DNA of 64,000 nucleotides from Okeania sp. KiyG1. Lineage in GTDB: Bacteria; Cyanobacteriota; Cyanobacteriia; Cyanobacteriales; Microcoleaceae. Positions 7,975 through 16,083 of this stretch are shown piece after piece. Numbering within the stretch: the stretch's first letter is position 1; every line of letters begins with the position of its first letter. Location: positions 1 through 64,000 of the forward strand of contig NZ_BLZO01000013.1 of NCBI RefSeq assembly GCF_014132355.1. Direction: 5' to 3'. Under the pieces are notes generated by a model. The model made no database searches. It was not told the DNA's origin and was given only the letters and a program-made list of their open reading frames with translations. The position numbers and the translations under genes are program-made.

Positions 7975-8109
7975 ATGCAAAATGAAAATAACTTTGGAAT
8001 ACAAAATACAAGATTGCTGGATCGGGTTGTTTTGGAAGACAAAAGCATGAAAACTTCACCTATATGTATGCTTGGTTCCTTGCCTCCCAATCCATATTGT
8101 ACTAAATAG
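7975..8109 (+). CDS. Small hypothetical protein (44 aa)
   Basis: An ATG at 7975 follows an AAAGG ribosome-binding site by four bases and opens a 44-codon frame ending at TAG 8107-8109. It starts seven bases after the previous gene and stops eleven bases before the next, which suggests a real gene in the same operon. The C-terminus (LGSLPPNPYC) has a Pro-Cys signature, but no family is recognised. Confidence 0.4.
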   Translation: MQNENNFGIQNTRLLDRVVLEDKSMKTSPICMLGSLPPNPYCTK

Positions 8110-8120
8110 GAACTAAAAAA

Positions 8121-8396
8121 ATGAAAGAGTGGACTAAGAAAACTTACCTTTGCTGCTGGTACAGCAAGAGTAGGGTAAACCTTTATAGATTGTTTGAAAT
8201 ATGGCTTGAAGATGATGGATATGAATGCGATAACTTAAGTATTGAAGATATCACAAGCTTGGATTATGGAGGCTGTTGGTCTGATACGGTTAAAAAACGT
8301 AGTCCAGAAGAGTATCTGATTATCTGTGAAGGGTACACAGCATTTCATGGAGATTTAAGAGGAGACGAAGAAGTAGATATGCTTAGTCTTTACTAA
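8121..8396 (+). CDS. Hypothetical acidic protein (91 aa)
   Basis: A good ribosome-binding site (AGGAA, seven bases before the ATG) and tight spacing from the upstream small gene support it. The protein is acidic, with two adjacent Cys near the N-terminus (YLCCWY) and aromatic residues spread throughout. No known motif, signal or membrane segment is visible. It probably belongs to the same transcription unit as the 7458 and 7975 genes. Confidence 0.55.
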   Translation: MKEWTKKTYLCCWYSKSRVNLYRLFEIWLEDDGYECDNLSIEDITSLDYGGCWSDTVKKRSPEEYLIICEGYTAFHGDLRGDEEVDMLSLY

Positions 8397-8732
8397 GTAG
8401 TAGCGATCACATAAATGCAGCAATAGCTCAATGGTGTAATTCCATTGGGTTGCATCTAATAGGTATTTTTATGCAAAATTAATTGACTGTCAATTATCTA
8501 TTACTAAATATTTATTGGTTATTGAATAAACTTAACGTATAGATGTTTAAAAGTCAACCTAACTATGCGTGGAATTCCAAAATCAATAGGTTTCTTAATT
8601 GTGGGTAACTGCCAATTTTCTACTTCCAATTTAGCAGGTTGTAATAATGTCGATCTGAAAATTAGAGGTAATTATTAATTGTTAATTGCTGAAGTGCCAG
8701 AACAATTTGGACACTGGTCAAGATAGACAACT
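8397..8732. other. Non-coding stretch with a small nested hairpin
   Basis: No gene is visible. Near 8415-8455 an AATGG/CCATT hairpin is enclosed by TGCA(G)CAA/TTGCA. It superficially resembles a tRNA D-arm but lacks the rest of a tRNA. Confidence 0.4.
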
Positions 8733-8927
8733 CTATGCTAGTTCCACCCGTCCTCTCACAACAGAACGTAACAATCTATCAACACTGCGGCGGTCTTCTT
8801 CACTAAGGGACTCATCCAATATAGCAGCCATGAGGCCATAACGGTCTGATTGAGTTAAAGGACATTTGTCGGCTACAGCTACCATAATTTCGTTTATTGC
8901 ACCGGGGAGTAATTTAACTTGAGGCAT
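8733..8927 (-). CDS. Small conserved-looking hypothetical protein (64 aa)
   Basis: I start at the ATG at 8927, which has an AAGG ribosome-binding site eight bases upstream, rather than the longer 9041 start whose extra residues look non-coding. The product (MPQVKLLPGAINEIM...) has Leu/Arg-rich helices and a charged segment SLSEEDRRSVDRLLRS. It resembles small cytosolic cyanobacterial proteins of unknown role. It is divergent from the toxin-antitoxin pair that follows. Confidence 0.5.
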   Translation of the reverse strand: MPQVKLLPGAINEIMVAVADKCPLTQSDRYGLMAAILDESLSEEDRRSVDRLLRSVVRGRVELA

Positions 8928-9128
8928 GAGACTTACCTTGAACTCTACACTTTTATCATCTCTGTTTTTTTTCGTTGTGGTTGTGAGGAGCAGTTGGAGT
9001 AAAGAGTGATTTTTTAGTATTGTGAAGAGTGAGTTATTCAACTATGCAAAAGTGAAGTAGATAAGTAACTTTCGTGACTAATATCACTATTAATTACCTT
9101 TTTGAACGAAAATTTGAGGAATTACAAT

Positions 9129-9476
9129 ATGATGCTTACAGAAAAACAAAAGATTGATTTAGCAGTTATTCTCACTAAACGTCTGAAAATTTCCGAGGAG
9201 GAAATTGCTGAGTTTTGCCAACGCTGGAATATTGTTGAATTGGCTTTATTTGGCTCTGTATTGCGAGATGATTTTAACTCTGATAGTGATGTTGATATTT
9301 TGGTAGTTTACGATACTTCAAGTCAGTTAACATTGTCAAAGTTATTAGATATGCAAGAAGAGTTAGAGGTAAAGTTTGGACGTGCAGTTGATGTAGTGGA
9401 AAAGGCTATGATTAAAAACCCCTATCGGTTAGCTAATATTTTAAAGACTCACCAAGTAATTTATGCAAAACAATGA
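9129..9476 (+). CDS. mntA: MNT-domain antitoxin (minimal nucleotidyltransferase)
   Basis: The protein has the minimal nucleotidyltransferase signature FGSVLRDDFNSDSDVDILV: the GS motif (about residues 42-43) and the paired metal-binding Asp residues (about 54 and 56). In the type VII toxin-antitoxin system, MntA silences the HEPN toxin by adding AMP to a tyrosine near its active site. I start at ATG 9129, which has GAGGA eight bases upstream; the 9102 TTG has no such site. The stop overlaps the next gene by 14 nt, the usual coupled arrangement. All catalytic residues are present. Confidence 0.85.
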   Translation: MMLTEKQKIDLAVILTKRLKISEEEIAEFCQRWNIVELALFGSVLRDDFNSDSDVDILVVYDTSSQLTLSKLLDMQEELEVKFGRAVDVVEKAMIKNPYRLANILKTHQVIYAKQ

Positions 9477-9816
9477 TAGAGACATCCCTTCAGTTTGGGA
9501 TATGGTACAGGCAATTCGTCGAATTCAAGAGTTTACTACTGGTTTAACTTACAATGAATATCTACAGAGCGTTTTAATACAAAGTGCAGTAGAGCGTCAA
9601 TTTGAAATTTTGGGTGAAGCTGCACGTCGGATATCTTTAGAATTTCAACAGTTACACTCTCAAATAAACTGGCGTAGTTTGATTGGTTTAAGAAACATTA
9701 TCGCTCATCGTTACGACCAGGTGAGACCGGAAATTTTGTGGGGAGTTATCATCTCAGATATTCCCCTTTTATTAGAGCAGTTAGAGGTTTTACTGCCTCC
9801 TCTTTCTGATGAATGA
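9463..9816 (+). CDS. hepT: HEPN-domain toxin ribonuclease (DUF86/HepT)
   Basis: The 117-residue helical protein carries the HEPN signature RNIIAHRY: Arg77, His82 and Tyr84 fit RX4HXY. In this family Arg and His form the RNase site and the Tyr is the target adenylylated by MntA. The context with an overlapping MNT gene makes the pairing convincing. Such pairs stabilise plasmids and can act in phage defence, and a plasmid-maintenance role fits this window. Confidence 0.88.
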   Translation: MQNNDRDIPSVWDMVQAIRRIQEFTTGLTYNEYLQSVLIQSAVERQFEILGEAARRISLEFQQLHSQINWRSLIGLRNIIAHRYDQVRPEILWGVIISDIPLLLEQLEVLLPPLSDE

Positions 9817-9917
9817 AACGGTTTTTCGTAAGCAAGACCACATATCTACCTGGAGCAACAAACTGAACTCTATTGCTCTGTATCCAATATCTTAACATTA
9901 CTACGCGAAAAATTTTG

Positions 9918-11111
9918 ATGAATAATACCCTAACTAACAATGTCCTTGACAACATCGATCTACGACATTTGGGAGAGCAGCTCCAACAAGCTCGTAATAA
10001 ACGCAATATGACTCAAGAGTCGGCTGCAAAAGTTATTAATGCTGCAAGGACTACGATGGTTGCTATTGAAAAAGGAGAGCGCCGTCTGAAAGCAACCGAA
10101 CTAATTAAACTTGCTCGTGCTTACGGAATATCCGTCAGTGATTTTGTCCGCGAACGTCCAGTAGTTCAACCTTTTAAAGTTAAGTTTAGGAAAGCTTATC
10201 GGCAAAATGAAGTACGCAAATCTGAGATTGAATCTGTGGTTCAGGAATGGGAGAAGTTTTGTCAAAATTACCTAGAACTTGAAGAGATTATAAATGCACC
10301 ACTTCCACAAAACTATCCTCGTGAATATGAGGTGAGTGGGATGCCAATAGAGCGTACTGCCGAAGCTATTGCAGTTGAAGAACGTCAGCGACTAGGACTT
10401 GGGGACGGACCAATACCTTTACTCAGGGATACCTTGGAGCAGAGTGTTGGACTTCGTATCTTTTACTTGAAAATGCCATCAAAATATTCGGAGGTCTATA
10501 CTTACGATGAAAAACTTGGTGGGTGTATGGCAATTAATGCTAATCATCCTGAAGAACGAAGACTTTGGTCTCTAGCACATGGATACCTACATTTTCTAGC
10601 TCATCGACGTAAGTCTGTAGTTGGCTTAATTGAGGGGCAATACAAAAGGATGCCAGAAAGTGAGCGACTTGCTGAAGCTTTCCCAAAATATTTCTTGATG
10701 CCAACGAGTGGTTTACTAAAGCGGTTTAATGATATGTGCCGTGAAAATAAAAATCAAAAGTTTACACCGACTAATTTATTTACTCTAGCTCATTATTACG
10801 GTGTGTCTGTGGAAGCTCTCACTTATCGGTTGGAGGAAATGGAACTTTTGCCTTCTGGAACTTGGGAGAGATTGCGCGACCGTGGTTTAAAAGTTAGAAA
10901 GGTACAAGAAGAACTTGGTTTTAAAGCAATTCCTCAACGCATTGATATAACACCCGTTCATTATCAACATCTGGCCATTGAAGCTCTCGGCCAAGGTATA
11001 ATTACTGAAGGTCGCTTTGCTGATTTTCTAAATGTCGATCGCCTAGAAGCACGTCATATTGCTAATATATTGCGAGGACATAATAAAACTTTTGAAAGTA
11101 ACTTAGTTTAA
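9918..11111 (+). CDS. XRE-HTH plus ImmA/IrrE-like domain, zinc motif altered
   Basis: An N-terminal XRE helix-turn-helix (about residues 15-70, LGEQLQQARNKRNMTQES...) is followed by an ImmA/IrrE (COG2856) type domain. These proteins normally use HEXXH to hold zinc and cleave a repressor. Here the motif reads SLAHGYLHFLAH, so both His (about 221 and 225) are kept but the catalytic Glu is Gly. The downstream LAEAFPKYFLMP segment, which normally follows, is present. The protein may be a non-catalytic regulator. I use ATG 9918 rather than the longer TTG frame, though neither has a strong ribosome-binding site. It lies about 100 bp after the toxin gene and may regulate it or another stress response. 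Confidence 0.75.
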   Translation: MNNTLTNNVLDNIDLRHLGEQLQQARNKRNMTQESAAKVINAARTTMVAIEKGERRLKATELIKLARAYGISVSDFVRERPVVQPFKVKFRKAYRQNEVRKSEIESVVQEWEKFCQNYLELEEIINAPLPQNYPREYEVSGMPIERTAEAIAVEERQRLGLGDGPIPLLRDTLEQSVGLRIFYLKMPSKYSEVYTYDEKLGGCMAINANHPEERRLWSLAHGYLHFLAHRRKSVVGLIEGQYKRMPESERLAEAFPKYFLMPTSGLLKRFNDMCRENKNQKFTPTNLFTLAHYYGVSVEALTYRLEEMELLPSGTWERLRDRGLKVRKVQEELGFKAIPQRIDITPVHYQHLAIEALGQGIITEGRFADFLNVDRLEARHIANILRGHNKTFESNLV

Positions 11112-11396
11112 TGTACGTTCTGGATGGTGTTCCCAAAGCTTTTCCTCAAAATCATCCAAATTTTGTCTTGGATACATATAAGCTTCTTCATCAACAACTA
11201 TGGTTGCTTTTTCTTCTTTTTCATTTAGTATGATCTTGATAGTTTTAGATGAATTGATTGACTTAGTTAGTATGACCCCATAATTAGTATGCTCTTTTAC
11301 TCTCCAGTCCCCTAAAACTTTTTTAATTCTTCCTATCCATAGTTCGATCAATGTTGGGACTATTGTTTTTCTTTTAGTGTGAGTATATCTTTTCAT
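11103..11396 (-). CDS. Hypothetical protein (97 aa)
   Basis: The ATG at 11396 has a GGGAG ribosome-binding site at good spacing. The basic N-terminus is followed by beta-strand-like segments (GVILTKSINSSKTIKIIL) and an acidic C-terminus. It overlaps the convergent XRE-ImmA gene by 9 bp. No family is recognised. It resembles small proteins built on a single beta-sheet domain. Confidence 0.5.
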   Translation of the reverse strand: MKRYTHTKRKTIVPTLIELWIGRIKKVLGDWRVKEHTNYGVILTKSINSSKTIKIILNEKEEKATIVVDEEAYMYPRQNLDDFEEKLWEHHPERTLN

Positions 11397-11434
11397 ATAA
11401 CTTTCTCCCTGTTTTTGATATTCTATAAGTTTTT

Positions 11435-12190
11435 TTATTGTTTAGAGATGTCCAGCGCCAGTCGTAATCCATTTTCCTTTTTACGAACACTAGGGTTGCC
11501 TGCAAAACGATATGCTGAACGACAGAAAACATGGAAAGAATCCCAAGAACCACCGCGCAAAACTCGATATTCCTCATTTCCATCATTTAACCATGCACTA
11601 CCATCAGATGGTGCATTATAATAATTTCCGTGTTCATAGTCCTCACACCACTCCCGGACATTGCCGTGCATATCGTATATCCCAAAAGCATTGGGAGGAA
11701 AACTTCCTACATCTGTTGTTTGTCCTATTTCCCGTCCATAGTTAACTAACTCCGACGTTATAGTTTCTCCAAAGTGAAAGGGAGTAGTCGTCCCGGCGCG
11801 ACAAGCATATTCCCACTCAGCCTCAGTGGGTAAGCGATATTTTCTACCAGTCCTTTGTGATAAGCGATCGCAGAATTCCTGTGCTTGATACCAATTAACT
11901 CGCTCTACTGGTAATTTATCTCCTTTGAAAAAAGATGGACTAGGTTCAAGATGACGTTTAATTTGTGGAAGGTTGGCAACAGTCCTCCACTGCTCCTGAG
12001 TAATCGGGTATCTACCGATCAAAAAAGGTTTAATGGTAACTATATGTTGAGGTCGTTCATCTTCTTGAGACATTTCTTCCTCTGTCGGCGCACCCATTTT
12101 AAATTTGCCACCCGGAACAGATATCATCTCTAGTATGATACTGTCATCGTCACCTAACATTTGATTATTGATAATTTGATTGAGTTTCAT
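11435..12190 (-). CDS. FGE-sulfatase / SUMF1-domain protein
   Basis: This roughly 250-residue protein is an almost complete formylglycine-generating-enzyme-like domain. Visible family motifs are GGKFKMGAP near the start, PVERVNWYQAQEFCDRLS, the signature YRLPTEAEWEYACRAGT, GNVREWCEDY and RVLRGGSWD near the end. True FGEs convert a sulfatase cysteine to formylglycine with copper. Most bacterial relatives are not proven to do this; many act beside kinases, or as the C-type-lectin-like domains of diversity-generating retroelements. No sulfatase or reverse transcriptase lies nearby, so the role is open. The ATG at 12190 is chosen over the TTG at 12217. Confidence 0.85.
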   Translation of the reverse strand: MKLNQIINNQMLGDDDSIILEMISVPGGKFKMGAPTEEEMSQEDERPQHIVTIKPFLIGRYPITQEQWRTVANLPQIKRHLEPSPSFFKGDKLPVERVNWYQAQEFCDRLSQRTGRKYRLPTEAEWEYACRAGTTTPFHFGETITSELVNYGREIGQTTDVGSFPPNAFGIYDMHGNVREWCEDYEHGNYYNAPSDGSAWLNDGNEEYRVLRGGSWDSFHVFCRSAYRFAGNPSVRKKENGLRLALDISKQ

Positions 12191-12246
12191 TTTTTGTATG
12201 TACTGTTTGAACAACAATTTAAAGCATTTGGGGACGGAAACAAATC

Positions 12247-12740
12247 CTACCTCAAGAGATACAGAAGTAAGCCGATTAAACGAGCATACAAATGAAAAAC
12301 TCTTTGAAAGAAATTAGGATATTTACTACCTTTTTTTTCTTGCTCACTTACTCCTATGGGATAGATAGAACCAGCCAACCAACTATGCACAATGGCATGA
12401 GCAGATTTTGACAAAACTACACAATCAATATTCCACTTTTCATTGCCTAAATTACTGTAAAAACAGTGATAAATAGCGTAGTTTTTAATTTTATCCAAGG
12501 AAATACTTGGCAGCGATCGCCTACTTTTTTCTTGAATATTTTTCCTTTGGCTTTCCACTCTGGAGATTGGATATAAGTATGATAATTTACCTTTGGTTTT
12601 CCCTGGATTTCTACTGGCCTATCCAGGAAATAGATTATTATTTTTGCTGTTGTCATTAATAATAATCTGATGATTCTGAATAATATTTTTATTGGTTTAT
12701 AGAAAATTACTTTTATCATAAACCTTCTTTCCTTTTTCAT
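12247..12740 (-). pseudogene. Decayed HNH endonuclease gene
   Basis: The start (ATG 12740 or a nearby one) encodes a hydrophobic N-terminus and then YHTYIQSPEWKAKGK...VGDRCQV, the typical entry to an HNH nuclease. The reading then jumps to another frame near 12495-12515 and continues KNYAIYHCFYSNLGNEK...LSKSAHAIVHSW. This matches the normal HH-RTYERLGNEK...LC-CH-LFH pattern with most zinc Cys residues replaced. Both the frame break and the lost metal ligands indicate a dead gene. HNH nucleases of this class are common in plasmids and phages. Confidence 0.6.
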
Positions 12741-12879
12741 CGGCCATTACTCTCTTAAACCACTCATCATGTCCCGAAGTATCAGCAGGTAAATTGTCCC
12801 ATAAAAATTTATAGTAGTGCCACAAATCCCAGTATTCTTCATCGCATGGAAACAGTATCAAATCTTTCCAATTTATCAA
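12697..12879 (-). CDS. Short hypothetical reading frame (60 aa), doubtful
   Basis: A TTG-started frame with a Trp/Tyr-rich acidic product (DEEYWDLWHYYKFLWDN) overlaps the decayed HNH gene by 44 bp. The composition is protein-like, but no ribosome-binding site is visible and the surrounding DNA is degraded. It may be a fragment of a former neighbour. Confidence 0.25.
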   Translation of the reverse strand: MINWKDLILFPCDEEYWDLWHYYKFLWDNLPADTSGHDEWFKRVMADEKGKKVYDKSNFL

Positions 12880-12917
12880 ATTACAATTTAATTATTTAAA
12901 TTCCAAAATGACTTTTT

Positions 12918-13307
12918 TTATCTTAAAACCTCTACTGCATCCGATAACTTTACAGAGAATTGTTTACCACAATCCCCACATTTATACCGCTGTACTTTAC
13001 CACTTTTTAAGGAGCGCACACCATTTTTAAGGAGGTTTTTTCCTCCACATTTAGGGCAGCTATTATTAGCACTATTTCGGCGGTTATCCTCCATTTCGAC
13101 CTTTGGCGGTTCGGGAGGATTAAGATGCTCTGTTGATTGTCCTAACTGGATTTCAGACTCATCCTTCTGTGGAGGATTTTGCTGTTCGGCGTAGAATCCG
13201 GGAGGAAGCAAAACCTCCACAAACGCCTTCTCTTCACCGGGACAAATCAACCCAAAATACTTCTCACCCCGTTCGATTAAATCTGAAGTTTTAGCTACTA
13301 TTTCATT
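12918..13307 (-). CDS. Zinc-ribbon tail separated from the ATPase by a stop codon
   Basis: This frame continues without shift from the preceding ATPase gene after a single TAA (13308-13310). It reads NEIVAKTSDLIERGEKYFGLICPGEEKAFVEVLLPPGFY, then a Pro/Gln-rich linker, and ends in an InsA-like zinc ribbon (CPKCGGKN...YKCGDCGKQF). As a separate gene it would start at TTG 13250 (110 residues). The in-frame continuity suggests it was once, or is sometimes, the C-terminus of the ATPase, giving about 690 residues. The four-Cys ribbon would bind DNA or a partner. Confidence 0.6.
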   Translation of the reverse strand, partial: NEIVAKTSDLIERGEKYFGLICPGEEKAFVEVLLPPGFYAEQQNPPQKDESEIQLGQSTEHLNPPEPPKVEMEDNRRNSANNSCPKCGGKNLLKNGVRSLKSGKVQRYKCGDCGKQFSVKLSDAVEVLR

Positions 13308-14999
13308 TTACTCTGTAGCTGATTTTATCTCCCGATTTATCACACTAGGAACCTTGGCAGAGTCGCCTAAATAATACCTGGTGAAGTTGAAGCTACCACT
13401 AACAGTTAAGCCGTTTGTATTAACATTTGATTCTTGAGTCAATAAAATAATTCTTATTTTTAAAGCCCGACCAACTGTAGATAATAATTTAATAGCTTTG
13501 CTATGTAATTCTTTATCATACTCTCTCAGCATTAAAGATTCATCTACTACCCAGATTTGAGGTTTTATTTCTGGTAATTCATCTCCATTCTCCGCAGCAA
13601 TAGTCGCAGCATCTAATCTATTTTGTAGAGAGTTTACCATATCTTTAAGACCATCAAAACTGGTACGAAAATCCTCATTAATGGCATTTAAACCCTTGTA
13701 TTGTGGTTTAAATTTTTTACCTGCAAACTTCCACTCTGTATAAGGATATTTGGGGTCAATTACAAAGATTTCTGCGTTCCCTCCAAAATGAATATTAGCT
13801 AAAGCTGCAATATTATCTACTAAAGTAGATTTTCCCCTACCAGTTGCGCCAAGAATTAAGTCGTGGTGAGATTTAACAAAGGTATCATCTAACCAACAAG
13901 TATCACGCTTTTTAGTAGTACCAGAAGTGACAACAATTGGGCTAACATCTCTAGATTTTTCATTCTCTGTTTTGACTAATAAGTATCCTCCTTTTATCTC
14001 AGTATTACAAAATTTGCCTGTTGATAATTCCAAGGAATGATTAATTTTTAAAGCTTTAGAAGCTTTGGTAGAATCTACTAGGTAAAACTTAAAAGCTAAA
14101 GTATCTCCATAGCGATTAAATTCAGCAAAGGAAACGTTAATTTCGTTCTCTAAATAAGTATTCTGAATTATTTGAGAGAGATAAGCTTCGTAACTTGCAC
14201 CATGAGCAATTCTTAGCTTACTACTATTCTTTAAATTAGTATTCTCAGATTGTAGAGAGTTTAGTGCATCTTGATATTTTAAAAGCTGATGCTTGTAAAG
14301 CTCATTAGTCCTTACTAACTCATCAAACTTTTCTTTTTCTGCCAATAAAGCTTTTTCTACTTCCAAGGCTGATTTCTCTTGATTTATTTTCAGTTGTTCT
14401 TTGTACAAGTTCAACTGTTTCTTTATATCGTCTAACCTTCTTTCTTCAGCAATTATATTATTTTCTCTACTATAAAACTGCTCTAGTTTATGCTGAGATA
14501 AGTCTAACTGATTCCTAAGTTCATCTGATACAGCGAGCGCCTGATTTAATTCAGTGGTAAACTCATCATTTAATTGTTGTTTGATAACTACTATTTCAGC
14601 TTCATACCTATTAGCAATTTCTATCGAAGCTTCTTTTACACGAACATCACAGGTTTTTAACTTACGAGTTAACTTATCTAGATCTTGAGCCAACTCAGAT
14701 ATTTTAATATCCTTTTTTTGCGTAACTTCAACAATTTTATTTTGTAGAGAGTTTATTAATTCTTCATTTTGCTGCTGTAAAGTTGCTAATTCTAAATCAG
14801 CATCCTTTGAAATTTTATCGATTTTTTCTTGAGAGGAATTAATAGTATTTGCCAGAGTCGAGGTACTGACTATAATTCCCAGAAAAGAGCTACCTAACAA
14901 TACTAATTTAATCTTTTTCTCCAGGTACACATTCATTGATGAAAAAACGAATATTCCTGTAGAAACAATAATCCCTGCCACTGCAATTTTGAACTTCAT
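13308..14999 (-). CDS. FtsK/TraG-like membrane-anchored ATPase
   Basis: From ATG 14999 the protein has two N-terminal hydrophobic segments (about residues 3-23 and 30-50), a long coiled coil (about 55-260) and a C-terminal RecA-like ATPase. Walker A is GATGRGKST (about 384-392), and Walker B is WVVDE (about 484-488). IDPKYP and the LLTQESN sensor-like segment are also typical of FtsK/HerA/TraG DNA pumps. Such enzymes move DNA through a membrane-attached hexamer. The TTG at 15020 would add seven residues but sits too close to its AGGGG. The product ends at TAA 13310, and the same frame continues as a zinc ribbon. As the last full gene of a membrane/coiled-coil operon, it is a plausible plasmid transfer or segregation motor. 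Confidence 0.75.
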   Translation of the reverse strand: MKFKIAVAGIIVSTGIFVFSSMNVYLEKKIKLVLLGSSFLGIIVSTSTLANTINSSQEKIDKISKDADLELATLQQQNEELINSLQNKIVEVTQKKDIKISELAQDLDKLTRKLKTCDVRVKEASIEIANRYEAEIVVIKQQLNDEFTTELNQALAVSDELRNQLDLSQHKLEQFYSRENNIIAEERRLDDIKKQLNLYKEQLKINQEKSALEVEKALLAEKEKFDELVRTNELYKHQLLKYQDALNSLQSENTNLKNSSKLRIAHGASYEAYLSQIIQNTYLENEINVSFAEFNRYGDTLAFKFYLVDSTKASKALKINHSLELSTGKFCNTEIKGGYLLVKTENEKSRDVSPIVVTSGTTKKRDTCWLDDTFVKSHHDLILGATGRGKSTLVDNIAALANIHFGGNAEIFVIDPKYPYTEWKFAGKKFKPQYKGLNAINEDFRTSFDGLKDMVNSLQNRLDAATIAAENGDELPEIKPQIWVVDESLMLREYDKELHSKAIKLLSTVGRALKIRIILLTQESNVNTNGLTVSGSFNFTRYYLGDSAKVPSVINREIKSATE

Positions 15000-15220
15000 A
15001 ATAGAAAAAATAGGGAGCAACCCCTATAAAACTAAAGAACGAAAGATTCCACTAAAGGTTAAAGTAGCAGTCAGCAGTCAGCAATCAGCAATCAGCTTTT
15101 CACTTTGTATAATGGGGGATTCAAACCCCCATTAACACACACCACTAATTTTTTCTAAATATAGTGGGGGACTTATACCCTTGGATTTTTAGCTGAGAGC
15201 TGATAGCTGAAAGCTGATAG
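15000..15220. repeat. Spacer with short repeats and a strong hairpin
   Basis: It contains CAGCAATCAGC-type repeats (about 15069-15098) and their partial inverse AGCTGATAGCTGAAAGC (about 15190-15222). Between them lies a perfect stem, AATGGGGG with CCCCCATT (about 15112-15134). These are common cyanobacterial intergenic repeats. The stem could also work as a transcript-stability element between the 33-residue gene and the ATPase gene. Confidence 0.5.
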
Positions 15221-15322
15221 CTAGTTAAAAACAAGCTTGATAGTCAATGCACAAGCAGCAAAAAACAGCAAAAAAACCAAGAAATTAACGATAATAACCA
15301 GCGGAATGAAGTTAAACTTCAT
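15221..15322 (-). CDS. 33-residue single-span membrane protein
   Basis: ATG 15322 follows GGAG by nine bases, and the frame ends at TAG 15221-15223. After MKFNFIP the product is almost entirely hydrophobic (VIIVNFLVFLLFFAACALTI) and ends in KLVFN, a textbook one-helix membrane peptide. Its N-terminus resembles that of the next gene product (MKFKIAVAG), suggesting a shared origin or membrane partnership. It starts 13 bp after the upstream coiled-coil gene, so it is in the operon. Confidence 0.55.
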   Translation of the reverse strand: MKFNFIPLVIIVNFLVFLLFFAACALTIKLVFN

Positions 15323-15334
15323 ATTTTTAATCTC

Positions 15335-15889
15335 CTAAGTTAAACCCGCTGAATCTTCAATAAATATTCCATCCAACACTTCAAAATCAGCAGCATAGCG
15401 AGATTTAAGACCTACCTGTAGCTGAGTAAGATTTAATTTTGACTCCTCTATTTGCAAATGCCGAGTGTTACCCTGGATTGTCATCATCTCTCTTTCTTGC
15501 ACAGAAGACGCTTGCTCAAACATCAATCTGTCCTGAAGCTGAGAATGCTTTTCCTGAGACAAAGAAAGGCGAGTCTGCTCTTGCTCATAATTTACATCTG
15601 CTATTAACTGTTTAACATCAGCAATATCAGTGTTAGTGCTTTCAATGTTGTAGTTAATTTGCCTTTGCTTAACTTTCTCACCAGAAGCAGCTACATCCCA
15701 AGATTTAGCCAGCAGGTTATTATCCATAATCTGCAAATCAAGAGAGCGCATTTGACCTTCTTTGTGCTGCTTCTGAAGATCGTAATCATGCTGTGTGATT
15801 GACTCAACGCCCTCAAAACTAACAGTAGAAAGCCTCTGACGAGTAGAGGAAAACTTGGGTTTCACAGAGGAACCTAAAGTATAGGTCAT
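15335..15889 (-). CDS. Coiled-coil protein of unknown function (184 aa)
   Basis: The protein is rich in Gln, Glu, Leu and Ser, with long heptad-like stretches (about residues 85-165) and no Cys or enzyme motif. Its ATG overlaps the stop of the upstream membrane protein gene as ATGA, preceded by an A9 tract. A -1 slip would fuse the two proteins exactly at this Met. It probably works with the coiled-coil regions of the ATPase encoded downstream. Confidence 0.6.
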   Translation of the reverse strand: MTYTLGSSVKPKFSSTRQRLSTVSFEGVESITQHDYDLQKQHKEGQMRSLDLQIMDNNLLAKSWDVAASGEKVKQRQINYNIESTNTDIADVKQLIADVNYEQEQTRLSLSQEKHSQLQDRLMFEQASSVQEREMMTIQGNTRHLQIEESKLNLTQLQVGLKSRYAADFEVLDGIFIEDSAGLT

Positions 15890-16083
15890 TTTTTTTTGTA
15901 CTCCTTGTAAAATTTTTCAACTAATTTCAATTGCTGCGTGCGCTTATTTAAACATTCTGAATGCTGTTGTTGTAATTTCTGAAATTCAGAAAAATAAGCG
16001 GTTTCCGAATATTCATAGTAAGCTATCGCACCAACAAAACCCACAAAAATAGACACGCATATCTTTGTAACTTCTGCAATCAT
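15886..16083 (-). CDS. Small membrane protein with a charged tail (65 aa)
   Basis: One N-terminal transmembrane helix (about residues 7-23, KICVSIFVGFVGAIAYY) is followed by a charged helical tail ending EYKKK. It overlaps the upstream helix-turn-helix gene by one base and the downstream coiled-coil gene by four bases (ATGA), so translation is coupled. The terminal Lys codons are an A9 tract. It is likely the membrane anchor for the coiled-coil partner. Confidence 0.6.
   Translation of the reverse strand: MIAEVTKICVSIFVGFVGAIAYYEYSETAYFSEFQKLQQQHSECLNKRTQQLKLVEKFYKEYKKK

Noticed and set aside
8412-8460. tRNA-like stretch with TAGCTCAATGG
   Set aside because: It resembles a D-arm, but there is no anticodon stem, T-arm or acceptor pairing, so it is not a tRNA gene.
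11374-11586. Short minus-strand frame
   Set aside because: It is a shadow of the FGE-sulfatase-domain gene in another frame.
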